Shown one piece after another: positions 7,818-18,588 of a stretch of DNA of 47,388 bases. Both the position numbers and the translations under genes were made by a program. The stretch comes from Planctomycetaceae bacterium. GTDB lineage: Bacteria; Planctomycetota; Planctomycetia; Pirellulales; UBA1268. The stretch is taken from NCBI GenBank assembly GCA_011523305.1, contig WTHB01000021.1, positions 1 to 47,388 on the forward strand, read 5' to 3'. Position 1 is the first letter of the stretch, and each line of letters opens with the position of its first letter. The notes under the pieces are model-generated. The model was given only the letters and a program-made list of their open reading frames with translations. It ran no database searches and was not told the DNA's origin.

Positions 7818-9269
7818 TCACGCCAGAATGCCCTCAACCACGTGGCCGTGGACGTCGGTCAGCCGGTAGCGGCGGCCCTGGAACTTGTAGATGAGCCGTT
7901 CATGATCGATGCCGAGTAGGCGCAATAGCGTGGCGTGGAAGTCGTGCACGTGGACGCCGTCCTTAGCGACGTTGTAACCATACTCGCAGGTCTCACCCCA
8001 GGTGACACCGGGCTTGATACCGCCACCAGCCATCCAACTCGTAAAGCAGCGAGGATGATGATCACGGCCGAAGTCAGCCCCCGGCCGGTAGATTCCTTGG
8101 CAATAGTTGGTGCGACCAAACTCACCGCCCCAGATCACCAGCGTTTCATCAAGCATGCCCCGGTCGGCGAGGTCTTGGACAAGGGCGGCTGCTGGCTGGT
8201 CGGTCTCCTGGCACTGATGCTTGATCTTCCCTTTGAGGCCGCCGTGGTTGTCCCAACCCTGGTGATAAAGCTGGATGAATCGCACGCCCCGTTCGGCAAG
8301 CCGGCGGGCGAGCAGACAGTTGGCGGCAAAACTGCCGGCGTCCTTGGTGTCGGGACCGTAGCGGTCGAGCACATGCTCGGGCTCGTCAGAAAAGTCAGTC
8401 GCATCCGGCACACTGGCCTGCATCCGGTAGGCCATTTCGTAGTTGGCAATCCGGGCGGCAATCTCGGCATCCGGTGTGCCCGCAAACTGATGCTCGTGCA
8501 ATTGCCGTAGGCCGTCGAGCATCCGACGGCGGCTTTCGGCTGAGACGCCGGGCGGATTGTTGACGTAGAGCACCGGGTCAGCACCCGAACGGAACCGTAC
8601 CGCCTGATGCCGTGAGGGCAGAAAGCCAGCCCCCCAGAGATGGCTCTGCAGCGGTTGGCCACTCTTGTTCTTGGTGATCAGGACGACAAAGGCGGGCAGG
8701 TCATCAGACTCGCGGCCGAGGCCATAGTCGAGCCAGGCGCCGATGCTTGGCCGACCGGGAATCTGCGAGCCACTCTGCATGAAGGTGACGCCTGGGCCAT
8801 GATTGATGCTTTCGGTGAACATCGTCTTGACGAAGCAGAGCCGGTCGGCCACGCCCGCTGTGTGGGGCAGCAAGTCGCTGATCCAGGCGCCGCTCTCCCC
8901 GTGCTGAGCAAACTGAAACGGCGAGCCGACCAGCGGGATTGAACTTTGGTTCCCGGACATGCCGGTGAGCCGCTGGCCACCGCGAACGCTCTCAGGCAAT
9001 TGCTCGCCGGTTCGCTCACGCAGCAGTGGCTTGTGGTCGAACAGGTCGAGCTGCGACGGTCCACCTGACTGAAACAGATAGATCACTCGCTTGGCCTTCG
9101 GGGCATGATGCAGTGTCTTGAGCACCCCGGGGGTGCTGGCCGCCTGGGCGTTGCTCCCGAGCATCTCAGCCAGGGCCAAACCACCGAGGCCCATGCCGAA
9201 ACTGCCAAGCCACTGCCGACGGCTCAGGACTGGTGCCGCGGGGTGAGGTGTTGTCTGTTGCTGCGTCAT
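7818..9269 (-). CDS. DUF1501 domain protein (sulfatase-like fold, Tat-type leader)
   Basis: SRRQWLGSFGMGLGGLALAEML leader, AKRVIYLFQSGGPSQLDLFDHKP, HHPRCFTSWMAGGGIKPG; paired with PSD1 gene. Confidence 0.93.
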   Translation of the reverse strand: MTQQQTTPHPAAPVLSRRQWLGSFGMGLGGLALAEMLGSNAQAASTPGVLKTLHHAPKAKRVIYLFQSGGPSQLDLFDHKPLLRERTGEQLPESVRGGQRLTGMSGNQSSIPLVGSPFQFAQHGESGAWISDLLPHTAGVADRLCFVKTMFTESINHGPGVTFMQSGSQIPGRPSIGAWLDYGLGRESDDLPAFVVLITKNKSGQPLQSHLWGAGFLPSRHQAVRFRSGADPVLYVNNPPGVSAESRRRMLDGLRQLHEHQFAGTPDAEIAARIANYEMAYRMQASVPDATDFSDEPEHVLDRYGPDTKDAGSFAANCLLARRLAERGVRFIQLYHQGWDNHGGLKGKIKHQCQETDQPAAALVQDLADRGMLDETLVIWGGEFGRTNYCQGIYRPGADFGRDHHPRCFTSWMAGGGIKPGVTWGETCEYGYNVAKDGVHVHDFHATLLRLLGIDHERLIYKFQGRRYRLTDVHGHVVEGILA

Positions 9270-12200
9270 TGCTTCACCACACTTTCGTCATGGGCCAGCA
9301 GCCCGGAGAGAACCGCTGCAAGGGCCGCCGTCTCGACGTCTGGAAGTTCCTTGTTCGGCGGCTGTTGGCCGATCGCCAGCAGTTTTGTGGCTTCGTCAGG
9401 ATGGGCCGTGTACCAGGCTGTCTGCTCGGTCACCATCCGGTTGAGAATCTGCCGCTCTTCTTCGTCTGGCCGCCGGCTGGTTAGCCGGTAAAACCCGTCG
9501 GTGACGGCCGCAGTTGCATCGCCGGCGTACTCGGCGAGCAGACTTTCGGCCAGCACCCGAGCGGCCTCGACAAACTGCGGTCCGTTTAACAAAACCAAGG
9601 CATGCAGAGGCGTGTTGGTGGTGTCACGTTTGGCGACACAGACGACACGGTTGGGCATGTCAAAAGCCTCAAGGACCGGTGCCGGGCCGGTTCGTCGCCA
9701 ATAGGTGTAGAGGCTGCGGCGGTAGAGGGCTGACCCCGTTCCGGCCTTTTCCGGCTTGAACGAGTCGACGATGTCATATGGCTTCACTGGCGGGCCGCCC
9801 TGCTGTTCTACCAGCAGGCCACAGGCAGCCAGGATTCCGTCGCGGATCATCTCGGCTGGCAGCCGATGCCGCGGGCCGCGGGCCAGCCAGGCATTGCGCG
9901 GGTCATCGGCCATGGTGCTGGCGTCAGCGATGCTCTGCTGGCGGTAGACCCTGGAGGTCATGATGAACTTCAGCAGCGCCTTCACGTCCCAGCCAAATCC
10001 ATCCTTAGCCCTGGGATGTGAAAACTTCCAGGCGAGCAGGTCGAGCAATTCAGGATATTCCGGTGGCGTCGCCTGGCTGCCAAGGTCCTCTGTGCTGCGA
10101 ACGAGGCCCTGACCAAACAATGCTTGCCAGAAGCGGTTGACGGTCACCCGAGCCAATAATGGATGGTCGGCGTCAATCAGCCAGCGGGCCAGGCCAAGCC
10201 GATTGCGGGGCTGGTCGGCCGGGAAGAGAGGCAGCACCGCCGGCGTGGCAGGGCTGACCGGTTCACCCCGTTTGTCGTAGTCGCCTCGGTTGAGCACGTA
10301 GGCCTGCTTTGGCTCGGCCAACTCTCGCATCACCATGATTTCCGGCGGCTTTTCGGCCAGGTCATCGCGGGTCCGGCGGGCGTCTTCGAGGGCCTGCCGC
10401 TTGTCGGCGGCATCGTCATCGTAGGCAGCGGCGAAAAAGCCGACGATCGCTTCGGTATCACGGCCAGCGGCCAGGGTATCGCCGAGGGTGCCAGGGGCGA
10501 AGCAGTCACGGACCTCCAGCAGTGACAGGGCCCGGTCAAAGACGCGGAAGTCATCGACAAGGCCGTCCTTCAGGCCATGGTCCCGCATCCGTTCGCCAAT
10601 CGTGATCGTGTCGCCTCCACCGCCGGTGATTTCGCGGGTGAGGTTGTCACGAATGACCTCGGTGGCCGCGGGGTGGCCGTTGACGAAGATGTTCAATCCG
10701 CCAGCGTGGCCAGAGCCATCACTGCTGACGGCGACGTGCACCCACTCATTTGTTGACAGGGGCTCCGTGACGCGAACGCTGACGGCGTCCCCCGGCCAGA
10801 AGTGGATCAGCGACCACCGCAGGTGGCCCTTGTCGACGAGCAGTTCGTAGCCCCGGCTGCCAGCGTCGGTCCAGGCCTTGGAGCGGTGAAAGACGACGGC
10901 CCGATCGTAGGCCTCGGGCACCTGCAGCCAGAGCGATACGCTGAACGGCTCGCTGCGGCGGAAGTTGCCGACCGGGGTGGTCACCGGATGGTCACCGGTC
11001 AGCTTGACCGCCTGGCCGCTGTGGCCGGCAACCAGTGTGTTGGCGGCTGGTGCACTGGCGGCATGGTCGGCCGGTTTTTCAGTGTCAGGAGCCCTTGTTG
11101 TGTTGGCGTCGGCCCGCTCATCTTCGACAGCAGCTGGTGGCGGATCGAGCAGGCTCGAAAACCTGCCATCCTTCCGGCGGGAGTCGAAAGTGTAGCGGAC
11201 CAGTTCACCTGGCAGACGATGACCGGCTTCCGCGCGGAGCGATTCGGGTTTTGCCGCTTTGTCGGCAAGCCAGGCGGCCACTCGGTCGCGGGCTGCTGCT
11301 TCGGCCGTATGCAGTTCGGCGACGGCTTCGCTGATTGCCTCCTCAGCCCGAGCCAGGCGAGTTCGTGTTGCGTCATCGAGAAGTCGTAGTTTGGGAGTTG
11401 GAACGGAACGGGTCATGAACGAATAGAGCCCTGCCTCGTCGACATCATCAAAAAAGGCAAAGAGCGAATAGAACTCTTTCTGCGCGAGCGGGTCGAACTT
11501 GTGGTCGTGACAGCGGCAGCATTCGAGGGTGAGCCCGAGAAACGCGGTGCCAAAGGTGGTGACGCGGTCATTGACATAATTGACCCGATACTCCTCCTCA
11601 ACCGAACCACCTTCGTTTTCTTGCTGATGGAGTCTGTTGAAGGCAGTTGCAAGGATTTGTTCATCCGTTGCACCCGGCAGGAGATCGCCGGCCAGTTGCC
11701 AGAGGGTGAACTGGTCCCAGGGCATGTTCGTGTTGAAGGCGTCAATCACCCAGTCCCGCCAGGGCCACATGCTGGGCCTGGGGCGATCGACCTGAAAGCC
11801 GTAGCTGTCGGAATAGCGGGCTAGGTCCAGCCAGTCAGCTGCCATCCGCTCGCCGTAGCGGGGGCTGGCCAACAGCCGGTCGAGCAGCTCTCCATAGGCG
11901 TCGGCCGCTGGATCGGCGAGGAACGACTCGACCTCAGCCGATGTTGGTGGCAGGCCGGTCAGATCAAAACTCACGCGGCGAATCAGGGTGGTTCGATCAG
12001 CGTCCGGCTGGAGGCTGAGGCCGCGTTCAGCGACCCGATGACCGACGAGGGCGTCGATTGGGTGGATGCCGGCCGACACGGGAGCAGGCCTGGTCGGCGG
12101 CATAAATGCCCAATGGGGTTCGAAGGCGGCGCCCTCGGTGATCCAGCGTTTGAGCAGGTCGACCTGCTCACCAGAGAGCTGACCGATCTTCGCCCATGGC

Positions 12201-12553
12201 GGTGGCATCACCGAGTCGGGATCGTCCGAGATGATCCGGGCGATCAGTTCGCTCTCGGCAATCTTCTGCGGGACGATCGCCCGCAGGCCACTGTCGAGTT
12301 CCGCCGTGGCAGCCATCTCTTGATCAAGCCTGAGCCCGGCTTCGCGATTGCTGCTGTCAGGGCCGTGGCAGGCAAAGCAGTTTTCCGACAGGATTGGCCG
12401 GATGTGTTCATTGAACGAAAGCCGCGCCGGGGTGGGGGGCGAATCTGGCGTCCCGGCAGCCGCTGGAAGCGGCACGACGGCAAGCAGCCAGAAGAGTGTT
12501 TGAGCGACAAGACGAAGTCTGGGAACCATTGGGGCAAGATCCTTGCGGGACAA
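9266..12553 (-). CDS. PSD1/planctomycete cytochrome c domain protein (DUF1549, LamG-like, DUF1553)
   Basis: NCFACHGPDS heme motif; RVSFDLTGLPPTSAEVESFLAD (DUF1549); PFSVSLWLQVPEAYDRAVVFHRS... (LamG-like); NRFWQALFGQGLVRSTEDLGSQATPPEYPELLDLLA (DUF1553). Confidence 0.93.
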   Translation of the reverse strand: MSRKDLAPMVPRLRLVAQTLFWLLAVVPLPAAAGTPDSPPTPARLSFNEHIRPILSENCFACHGPDSSNREAGLRLDQEMAATAELDSGLRAIVPQKIAESELIARIISDDPDSVMPPPWAKIGQLSGEQVDLLKRWITEGAAFEPHWAFMPPTRPAPVSAGIHPIDALVGHRVAERGLSLQPDADRTTLIRRVSFDLTGLPPTSAEVESFLADPAADAYGELLDRLLASPRYGERMAADWLDLARYSDSYGFQVDRPRPSMWPWRDWVIDAFNTNMPWDQFTLWQLAGDLLPGATDEQILATAFNRLHQQENEGGSVEEEYRVNYVNDRVTTFGTAFLGLTLECCRCHDHKFDPLAQKEFYSLFAFFDDVDEAGLYSFMTRSVPTPKLRLLDDATRTRLARAEEAISEAVAELHTAEAAARDRVAAWLADKAAKPESLRAEAGHRLPGELVRYTFDSRRKDGRFSSLLDPPPAAVEDERADANTTRAPDTEKPADHAASAPAANTLVAGHSGQAVKLTGDHPVTTPVGNFRRSEPFSVSLWLQVPEAYDRAVVFHRSKAWTDAGSRGYELLVDKGHLRWSLIHFWPGDAVSVRVTEPLSTNEWVHVAVSSDGSGHAGGLNIFVNGHPAATEVIRDNLTREITGGGGDTITIGERMRDHGLKDGLVDDFRVFDRALSLLEVRDCFAPGTLGDTLAAGRDTEAIVGFFAAAYDDDAADKRQALEDARRTRDDLAEKPPEIMVMRELAEPKQAYVLNRGDYDKRGEPVSPATPAVLPLFPADQPRNRLGLARWLIDADHPLLARVTVNRFWQALFGQGLVRSTEDLGSQATPPEYPELLDLLAWKFSHPRAKDGFGWDVKALLKFIMTSRVYRQQSIADASTMADDPRNAWLARGPRHRLPAEMIRDGILAACGLLVEQQGGPPVKPYDIVDSFKPEKAGTGSALYRRSLYTYWRRTGPAPVLEAFDMPNRVVCVAKRDTTNTPLHALVLLNGPQFVEAARVLAESLLAEYAGDATAAVTDGFYRLTSRRPDEEERQILNRMVTEQTAWYTAHPDEATKLLAIGQQPPNKELPDVETAALAAVLSGLLAHDESVVKQ

Positions 12554-12637
12554 GTCCGGTAAGGTCCCCGCGTCACCAATTCGAAAGCCGCTGGGCCACC
12601 TCGTCGCGGACCAGCAATGGTCGATCAGCGGGTTAGC

Positions 12638-12660
12638 AGGCCGTCGCGTTCGGACGGCCT
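12638..12660. other. Perfect 8-bp inverted repeat with 7-nt loop in divergent intergenic region
   Basis: AGGCCGTC GCGTTCG GACGGCCT. Confidence 0.6.
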
Positions 12661-12905
12661 GAGTGTCATTCGCCGTGCGTGCTTGCCGAACGACAATAAA
12701 TCATGTTGTGCAGCACCGTTTCATTATATTGTGAGCAGTCCTGACGGGAAACCATCGGCACGAGCACGATGGGCGTCCACCAAAGGGGCCGGGGAAAGAT
12801 CAGAGGCAGATTCGGATCCACGAGGCCAACCCGCCGCGGCGGCCTTGTCGACAGGAGCATTAGCGAACTGGCGCGGGGCTGAAGCGTTCGTCGGGAGGTG
12901 AAGCG

Positions 12906-14045
12906 ATGGCTTACAGGCGGTGGGTGTGGCAGGCGTGTTGGTTTTGGGTGGTGGCTGGCGGGAGTGTCGGGCTGCTTCAGGCCGCGCAGGCCCCCGCGGC
13001 AGCCACCGGAAACTTTCCGGTATGGGATCGCAATGGCGATGGGGTGCTGACCCGCGACGAAGTGCCCCCCGGTCCCCGCCGGCTGTTTGAGCGGGTTGAT
13101 ACCAACGGTGATGGTCAGATCACACCTGAAGAACATCGGGCAGGCGGTCGGCAGCCATCAAGCCGGCCGGCCGCGGGCCGTCAGACCGAGCAGGCGAAGG
13201 AGTTGCAACGCCACACCATCAGGCAGACCTGGTCACAGGAGCCCACGGGCTACGACCGGGAGTACGTGGTGCGGCAGCCTGCCGAGCAGAGTGACCGCTG
13301 GCCCATTACCTTTCTGCTGCATGGCAACGGCGGTGTGGCAGACCGAACGATTGGCCGATGGCCAACGCATCTGCCGGGCCATCTGCTTGTTGCCCCCCAG
13401 GGCTACGAGCGGAGTTGGAATGTCTCGACGGAACGCTCCAAGGCACCGGATGTAGCCTTTCTGGGTGCCGTGCTCGACGACGTGGTGCGTCGCTACCCTC
13501 GAGCCGATCGGACGCAGGTTTCTGTCATCGGCTCTTCTAACGGGGCGGGCATGGTCTATCGCCTGCTGATCGAAGGCGACCAAGCAGTGCCGATGCAGGC
13601 GGCGGTTGGCCTGGTCTCTTCCATGACGACAGGGCAGTTTCACGAACAGCGTTTCTGGAAGCGTACTGACGAAACGACCGATCGCTACGACACGCCGGTT
13701 GTTCCTGCCCAGGGCCGTCGCATCCTGACCATACATGGCACTGCCGACACGGTTGTGCCCTATGCCGGTGGTCGTGGTCCGGGTGGCATCCATCTGTCAG
13801 CCCAGCAGACGGCCTATGCCTGGGCAGCCCACCAGGGATACCGGGCTGCCCAAATTTCCAACGACCAGGGCACGCCCTGCGGTGACGGGCTGGTCCGGTA
13901 CGACTATCCAGAGGTGGGCGTGCGCCACATTAAGGTGCTTGAGGGCCGCCATGGGTTTGGGCCCCGGCAGCCAGCCGTGCAGGCCCTCGTCGCGGCCTGG
14001 ATTCAGACCGCCGCTACTGATGCTGGCCCCAAGCCGCGGCCCTGA
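12906..14045 (+). CDS. EF-hand-containing secreted esterase (PHB depolymerase/feruloyl esterase-like alpha/beta hydrolase)
   Basis: Two EF-hand loops DRNGDGVLTRDE and DTNGDGQITPEE; lipase box VIGSSNGAGM; HGTADTVVPYAGG; C-terminal GRHGFGP. Confidence 0.85.
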   Translation: MAYRRWVWQACWFWVVAGGSVGLLQAAQAPAAATGNFPVWDRNGDGVLTRDEVPPGPRRLFERVDTNGDGQITPEEHRAGGRQPSSRPAAGRQTEQAKELQRHTIRQTWSQEPTGYDREYVVRQPAEQSDRWPITFLLHGNGGVADRTIGRWPTHLPGHLLVAPQGYERSWNVSTERSKAPDVAFLGAVLDDVVRRYPRADRTQVSVIGSSNGAGMVYRLLIEGDQAVPMQAAVGLVSSMTTGQFHEQRFWKRTDETTDRYDTPVVPAQGRRILTIHGTADTVVPYAGGRGPGGIHLSAQQTAYAWAAHQGYRAAQISNDQGTPCGDGLVRYDYPEVGVRHIKVLEGRHGFGPRQPAVQALVAAWIQTAATDAGPKPRP

Positions 14046-14126
14046 GCGAGTCCCCCTTGGGTACGACCGGCGGCTTGGACGGATCCTCTGAACTGTGGGA
14101 GACTCTGAATCGAACAACGCAACCGA

Positions 14127-15164
14127 ATGAAATGTGAAGGAGTGCTGCTGATGGTCTGTCGAATTGGTTCCCTCGGTCTGCTGGCCATGATGCTGGGGTC
14201 GTCCGTAGCGGCCGTTGAGCCGGTCCGGATGGGCTGCGGCCTGATGACTTTCGATACGGTTCCGGGGTGGGGACTTGATGCTGTGGGAAAATCTCAGATC
14301 GGCCCGACCCATGGCAGTGTTGTCATCGACAGCAAGGGGCATATCTACACCAGTTCGAACCTCGGCATCTTTGTCTTCACGCCCGACGGCACGCTGGTGC
14401 GACGGCATTTAGGTGGCGACTACACCAGCCTGCATGACATGGAGATTCGGAATGAAGAGGGCCACGACTATATCTACGGCGCTCGCAATGCTGCTGGCGA
14501 AGGCATCAAGATCGACGCCGAGACCGGGGCTGTTGTTTTCAAACTCGGCATTCCGACTGAGGAAGCGTGCGGCGTGAAGATCACCAAATGGTCGCCCACG
14601 GCGATCACAGTTGCCCCAAGCGGCGAGATCTATCTCTCGGACGGCTATGCAAGCAACCGGATCTTCCGGTTCAGTCCTGACGGCACATACCTGTCGCACT
14701 TTGGCACGAAGGGAAATGGCCTCAAAGAGTTCAATACCGCCCACGGCATGACCCTCGACACCCGCTACGACCCGCCCCGGCTGTTGATTTGCGACCGCAA
14801 TCATCAGCCGAAGGGGCGGCTGTTGCACTACGACCTGGACGGGAACTACATCGAGGAGGTGATCACCGGCCTTGGCATGCCGACGGCCGTGGCAATTCAG
14901 GGCGACTATGTCTCGGTGCCCGACCTGCACGGGCGACTGGTGATCCTCGACAAGAGCAACACCATCATGGCGGTGCTCGGCCACAACCCCGACCCCAAGA
15001 CCCGGGGCAGTTTCAAGGTGCCGCAGGAGCAGTGGAAGGAAGGCATCTTCAGTGGCACCCATGGCTCCTTCTGGGATGCTGACGGCAACCTCTATGTCCA
15101 AGACTGGAACGTCTCGGGCCGAATTATGAAACTGGTTCGCGTGCCGGTGGCCGCAGGGCCGTGA
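14127..15164 (+). CDS. NHL/6-bladed beta-propeller exported protein
   Basis: Repeated strands such as GSVVIDSKGHIYTSSNLGIFVFTPDGTLVRRH, GEIYLSDGYASNRIFRFSPDGTYLSHFGTKGNGLKEF; signal-like N-terminus. Confidence 0.8.
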   Translation: MKCEGVLLMVCRIGSLGLLAMMLGSSVAAVEPVRMGCGLMTFDTVPGWGLDAVGKSQIGPTHGSVVIDSKGHIYTSSNLGIFVFTPDGTLVRRHLGGDYTSLHDMEIRNEEGHDYIYGARNAAGEGIKIDAETGAVVFKLGIPTEEACGVKITKWSPTAITVAPSGEIYLSDGYASNRIFRFSPDGTYLSHFGTKGNGLKEFNTAHGMTLDTRYDPPRLLICDRNHQPKGRLLHYDLDGNYIEEVITGLGMPTAVAIQGDYVSVPDLHGRLVILDKSNTIMAVLGHNPDPKTRGSFKVPQEQWKEGIFSGTHGSFWDADGNLYVQDWNVSGRIMKLVRVPVAAGP

Positions 15165-15222
15165 CCGCTGGCGGCAGTCCGTTTTCTTCCAGCCGTTGCC
15201 AGCCTGAGTCTCACCGCCACCT

Positions 15223-18200
15223 ATGCCGCTGACTGTCACGTATGTGCGGAGTCTGGACGAGATCGTCGATCATGCGGTCGACTTTCTCGGTCAGCCCACG
15301 GATCTGTTCACCACCCAGCACATTGTGCTGCCGACGGTCGGGGCTCGTGCCTGGCTCGCTTCCGAATTGGTGCGGCGGCTGGGGGTGACAACCGCGGATG
15401 CGGGTGATGGCATCGTGGCGGGCGTCGCCTTTTCATTCCCTGGCTCGATTGCCCGACTGGCCTTGCCGGGGCGATATGACGAAGACCCCTGGGCCGTTAA
15501 TCGGCTCACCTTTGCGGTGCTTGATGTGCTCGTGCAGCGGCCCCAGTATCAGTCGCTCTGTCGTCGTGCTGGCGGACCGCTGCTGGCTGCGCGGCGGATT
15601 GCTGACCGGTTCGACCATTATCATTTTCGTCGGCCCGGCATGATCCTGGCCTGGGAGGCAGGGCAGCCGACCCTGGCGGCGACAGCCACCGATGAGCCGG
15701 CCACGGCCGAGGCTGCGGCACCGGCCTTGGCGACTGCGGATCGCTGGCAGTTTGAGATCTGGCAGGCGGTGCGGGCGGCGCTTGGGGAGCCCAGTCCACC
15801 CGCCCGAGAACGGCAGGCCGCCGGCCCGGTGCCCGAGGGCGTGCTCGTTGCCGGCTTGCAGGGGCTGTCCCAGCATCAGATTGAACTGCTCACGGGGCTG
15901 GCTGAACGAACGGGTGCCAGCGGGAAGCGGTGCGATGTGCGGGTGGTGCTGGTCCATCCAAGCCCGCCGCTTGCCGAGCGGTGGGCTGCCCTCGCTCCTC
16001 CGCATTCCCCAGGACGGCCGCCGGTTCGGGGCGGCTTTGACCAGGCAGAGGATGTCGACCCGATGGTGTCCGCCTGGCTGCGGGGCACCTTAGAAGCCCA
16101 GTGGCTTCTCGCCTCTCAAGGGATCTGCCCGGTTCACCCACCTGCGGCAACCGCGACGCCGTCCGACGTCCAGCCATCCCTCCTTGCTCGGCTCAAGCAA
16201 ACGGTCTCGAGTGACCTGCTCCCAACCGTTGCAACGGTTGATCCCGCCGATGACTCCGTCCGAATCCATCGCTGTCATGACCTCGGTCGGCAGGCGGAAG
16301 TGCTCTATGACGCCATCCTGCACGCGTTTCGGGAACACCCCGACCTGGCCCCACACGAGATCGCGATTGTCAGCCCACAGATTGCCACGTTGGCATCCCA
16401 TCTTGAGGCGGTGTTCACTCGGCGCGTTGAGGGTGACAACGGCAGTGTCGAACTGCCGTTGCTGGTCGCCGACCGGGGCATTCGTGAGGTCAGTGGTGGG
16501 GCTGAACTCCTTGCTGCCGTGTTGCAGGTCGTGGGGTCACGGTGCAGCGTCGAGGACATGCTGGCAGTGGCCACGCATCCGCTGGTGCAGGCCCACTTTG
16601 GCTGCGATGACCAAGACGTTGAAGTCTGGCAACGGTGCATTGACCGCACCCGGATCCGTTGGGGACTCGATGGCCCCCGGCGGGGCCGTGACGGACTCGA
16701 TCAGCCAGAATTGGCGGCCCACACCTGGTGGCTTGGACTCGAGCGGATGCTGCTGGGGGCGACCATTCCCGATGGGTTCCCCGAACCGGTGCTCGGTGGC
16801 GTGGTGCCTCTTACCGGGATCGACACGGCCGATCTCGAGGCGGTTGCTCCGCTCGTCACCATCGTGGGCATCATCGATGAACTCGACCAGGCAGTGGCTG
16901 AGGATCGTCCGGTTGCGGAGTGGTGCGACCGACTCGAAGTGGCCCTGCTGCGGCTGGCCGGTGATGAGTCAGACGCCTTGGAGGCGGCTCTCCGCGAAAT
17001 TGATGGGTTGCGGCAGCCGGCGACTCCGGTGCCGGTGCCGTTTTACGATGTGAAGACAATCCTGGCTGGCATGCTGGCTGCAGCTGTGGGACGGCAGCCC
17101 TTGCGAACCGGTGCGATAACGGCCACGTCAATGATTCCCTTGCGGGGAGTGCCCTTTCGGGTGATCTGCCTGGCCGGCTTTGATGAAGCGGCGGTCGCGC
17201 CGCAGGACGGCGACAGCGATGACCTGGTTGAGCGGCAGCGGCTTCTTGGGGATGCCGACCCGCGACTCGACATTCGCCGGAGCCTCCTCGACTGTCTCTT
17301 GGCTGCCGGTGACCAGTTGATCATCACCTGCACCGGTATGAGTGTGGCCACCAACGCCACGCTGCCGTTGGTCACACCGCTGGCAGAGTTTGTGGAGTTT
17401 GTGGACCGACATGGGGTTCCGCCACTTCAGCGCAACGGAGAGACGTACAGCGGCATCGAGGTGTTCCATCCCCGGCACGCCTGCAGCCGAAAGAATTTTC
17501 TGCGCGGGGCAGTGCGGCCCGACACACCCTGGAGCCATGACAAAGCGGCCCGACAGACCGCCATTGTTTTGGGTGCCGAGCCCGCCCGCTGCCCACCGGC
17601 GACAACGGTGGTCCCCCCGCGGACCCTGATCGAACTGAAAAGCCTGGCCTCCTTTCTGGCTGACCCGCTCTGGCCGTATGTCCGGGAGACGCTCTCAATC
17701 AATCCCTGGCGAGTGGCACTTGAGCCCACTCCGGCAACGCTACCGCTGGAGTTGTCACGGTGGGAGCAGCGCGACCTGCGGGAGGACTTCCTCCGGCAGC
17801 GGCTGGCAACAGCCGCACCGGAGCGATTGGAGCGAGAATGGGTGCAGGCCGTGCAGGCCGATGGAGAAGTGCCGATCTGGGGATACGGCGATACCGCCAT
17901 CGCTGAGATCGTCGGATTCTCTGCTGCAGTGGTCGACCAGGCCGTCGCGCTGGGCATGCCACTCGATCAGCGAGTTGATGACATCCTGCGGATCGATCTG
18001 GAGGGAATCCAACTGGTCGGACACCTCGAACGCTCCCTGGTGGATCAGGCCACGCTGGTGCTGTTGCGGCCAGAAGCGATGCAGTCAAGTCAGTTCAGCC
18101 GTCCCAAATACCTGGCGGTCGTCCAGTTGCTGATGGCGGCGGCCGCTGGGATGCCGATCGACAAGGCGGTGGTGCTCAGTCAGCACGAGAAGTGGTCGCC

Positions 18201-18588
18201 GGGGGCGGTCGATTCCAAAGGCAAACCACTGAAGGCGGTGCAGCAACGGGTCGTCGCGCTCGAGTCAAGCATTGACCGGGCAACAGCCCAACGACTGCTG
18301 ACCCAGTTGACACAACTCTATCAGCGGGCCGCAACCGAGCCGTTCGGCCAATTCGGTAAGACGGCGGAGGATCTGCTGCACGATCGCACCAAAGCAAACG
18401 AGACCTTTGCTGGGTTTGTTGGGTTTGCGGGCCATGCAGGCAGCCTCGAGGTGGTGGTGCACGGCCTGCAGCCTCGATTCGAAGACGTCTTTCACGATCG
18501 TGAGAAGATGCTTGCCTTCTTTGAACCCTACCTCGGACTGACCACGGTCTCGTACGTTCGCCCTCGCTACATCTATCAGCCTCGATGA
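15223..18588 (+). CDS. recC: Exodeoxyribonuclease V gamma subunit
   Basis: 1121 aa; N-terminus QHIVLPTVGARAWLASELVRR resembles RecC; translationally overlaps recB. Confidence 0.88.
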   Translation: MPLTVTYVRSLDEIVDHAVDFLGQPTDLFTTQHIVLPTVGARAWLASELVRRLGVTTADAGDGIVAGVAFSFPGSIARLALPGRYDEDPWAVNRLTFAVLDVLVQRPQYQSLCRRAGGPLLAARRIADRFDHYHFRRPGMILAWEAGQPTLAATATDEPATAEAAAPALATADRWQFEIWQAVRAALGEPSPPARERQAAGPVPEGVLVAGLQGLSQHQIELLTGLAERTGASGKRCDVRVVLVHPSPPLAERWAALAPPHSPGRPPVRGGFDQAEDVDPMVSAWLRGTLEAQWLLASQGICPVHPPAATATPSDVQPSLLARLKQTVSSDLLPTVATVDPADDSVRIHRCHDLGRQAEVLYDAILHAFREHPDLAPHEIAIVSPQIATLASHLEAVFTRRVEGDNGSVELPLLVADRGIREVSGGAELLAAVLQVVGSRCSVEDMLAVATHPLVQAHFGCDDQDVEVWQRCIDRTRIRWGLDGPRRGRDGLDQPELAAHTWWLGLERMLLGATIPDGFPEPVLGGVVPLTGIDTADLEAVAPLVTIVGIIDELDQAVAEDRPVAEWCDRLEVALLRLAGDESDALEAALREIDGLRQPATPVPVPFYDVKTILAGMLAAAVGRQPLRTGAITATSMIPLRGVPFRVICLAGFDEAAVAPQDGDSDDLVERQRLLGDADPRLDIRRSLLDCLLAAGDQLIITCTGMSVATNATLPLVTPLAEFVEFVDRHGVPPLQRNGETYSGIEVFHPRHACSRKNFLRGAVRPDTPWSHDKAARQTAIVLGAEPARCPPATTVVPPRTLIELKSLASFLADPLWPYVRETLSINPWRVALEPTPATLPLELSRWEQRDLREDFLRQRLATAAPERLEREWVQAVQADGEVPIWGYGDTAIAEIVGFSAAVVDQAVALGMPLDQRVDDILRIDLEGIQLVGHLERSLVDQATLVLLRPEAMQSSQFSRPKYLAVVQLLMAAAAGMPIDKAVVLSQHEKWSPGAVDSKGKPLKAVQQRVVALESSIDRATAQRLLTQLTQLYQRAATEPFGQFGKTAEDLLHDRTKANETFAGFVGFAGHAGSLEVVVHGLQPRFEDVFHDREKMLAFFEPYLGLTTVSYVRPRYIYQPR

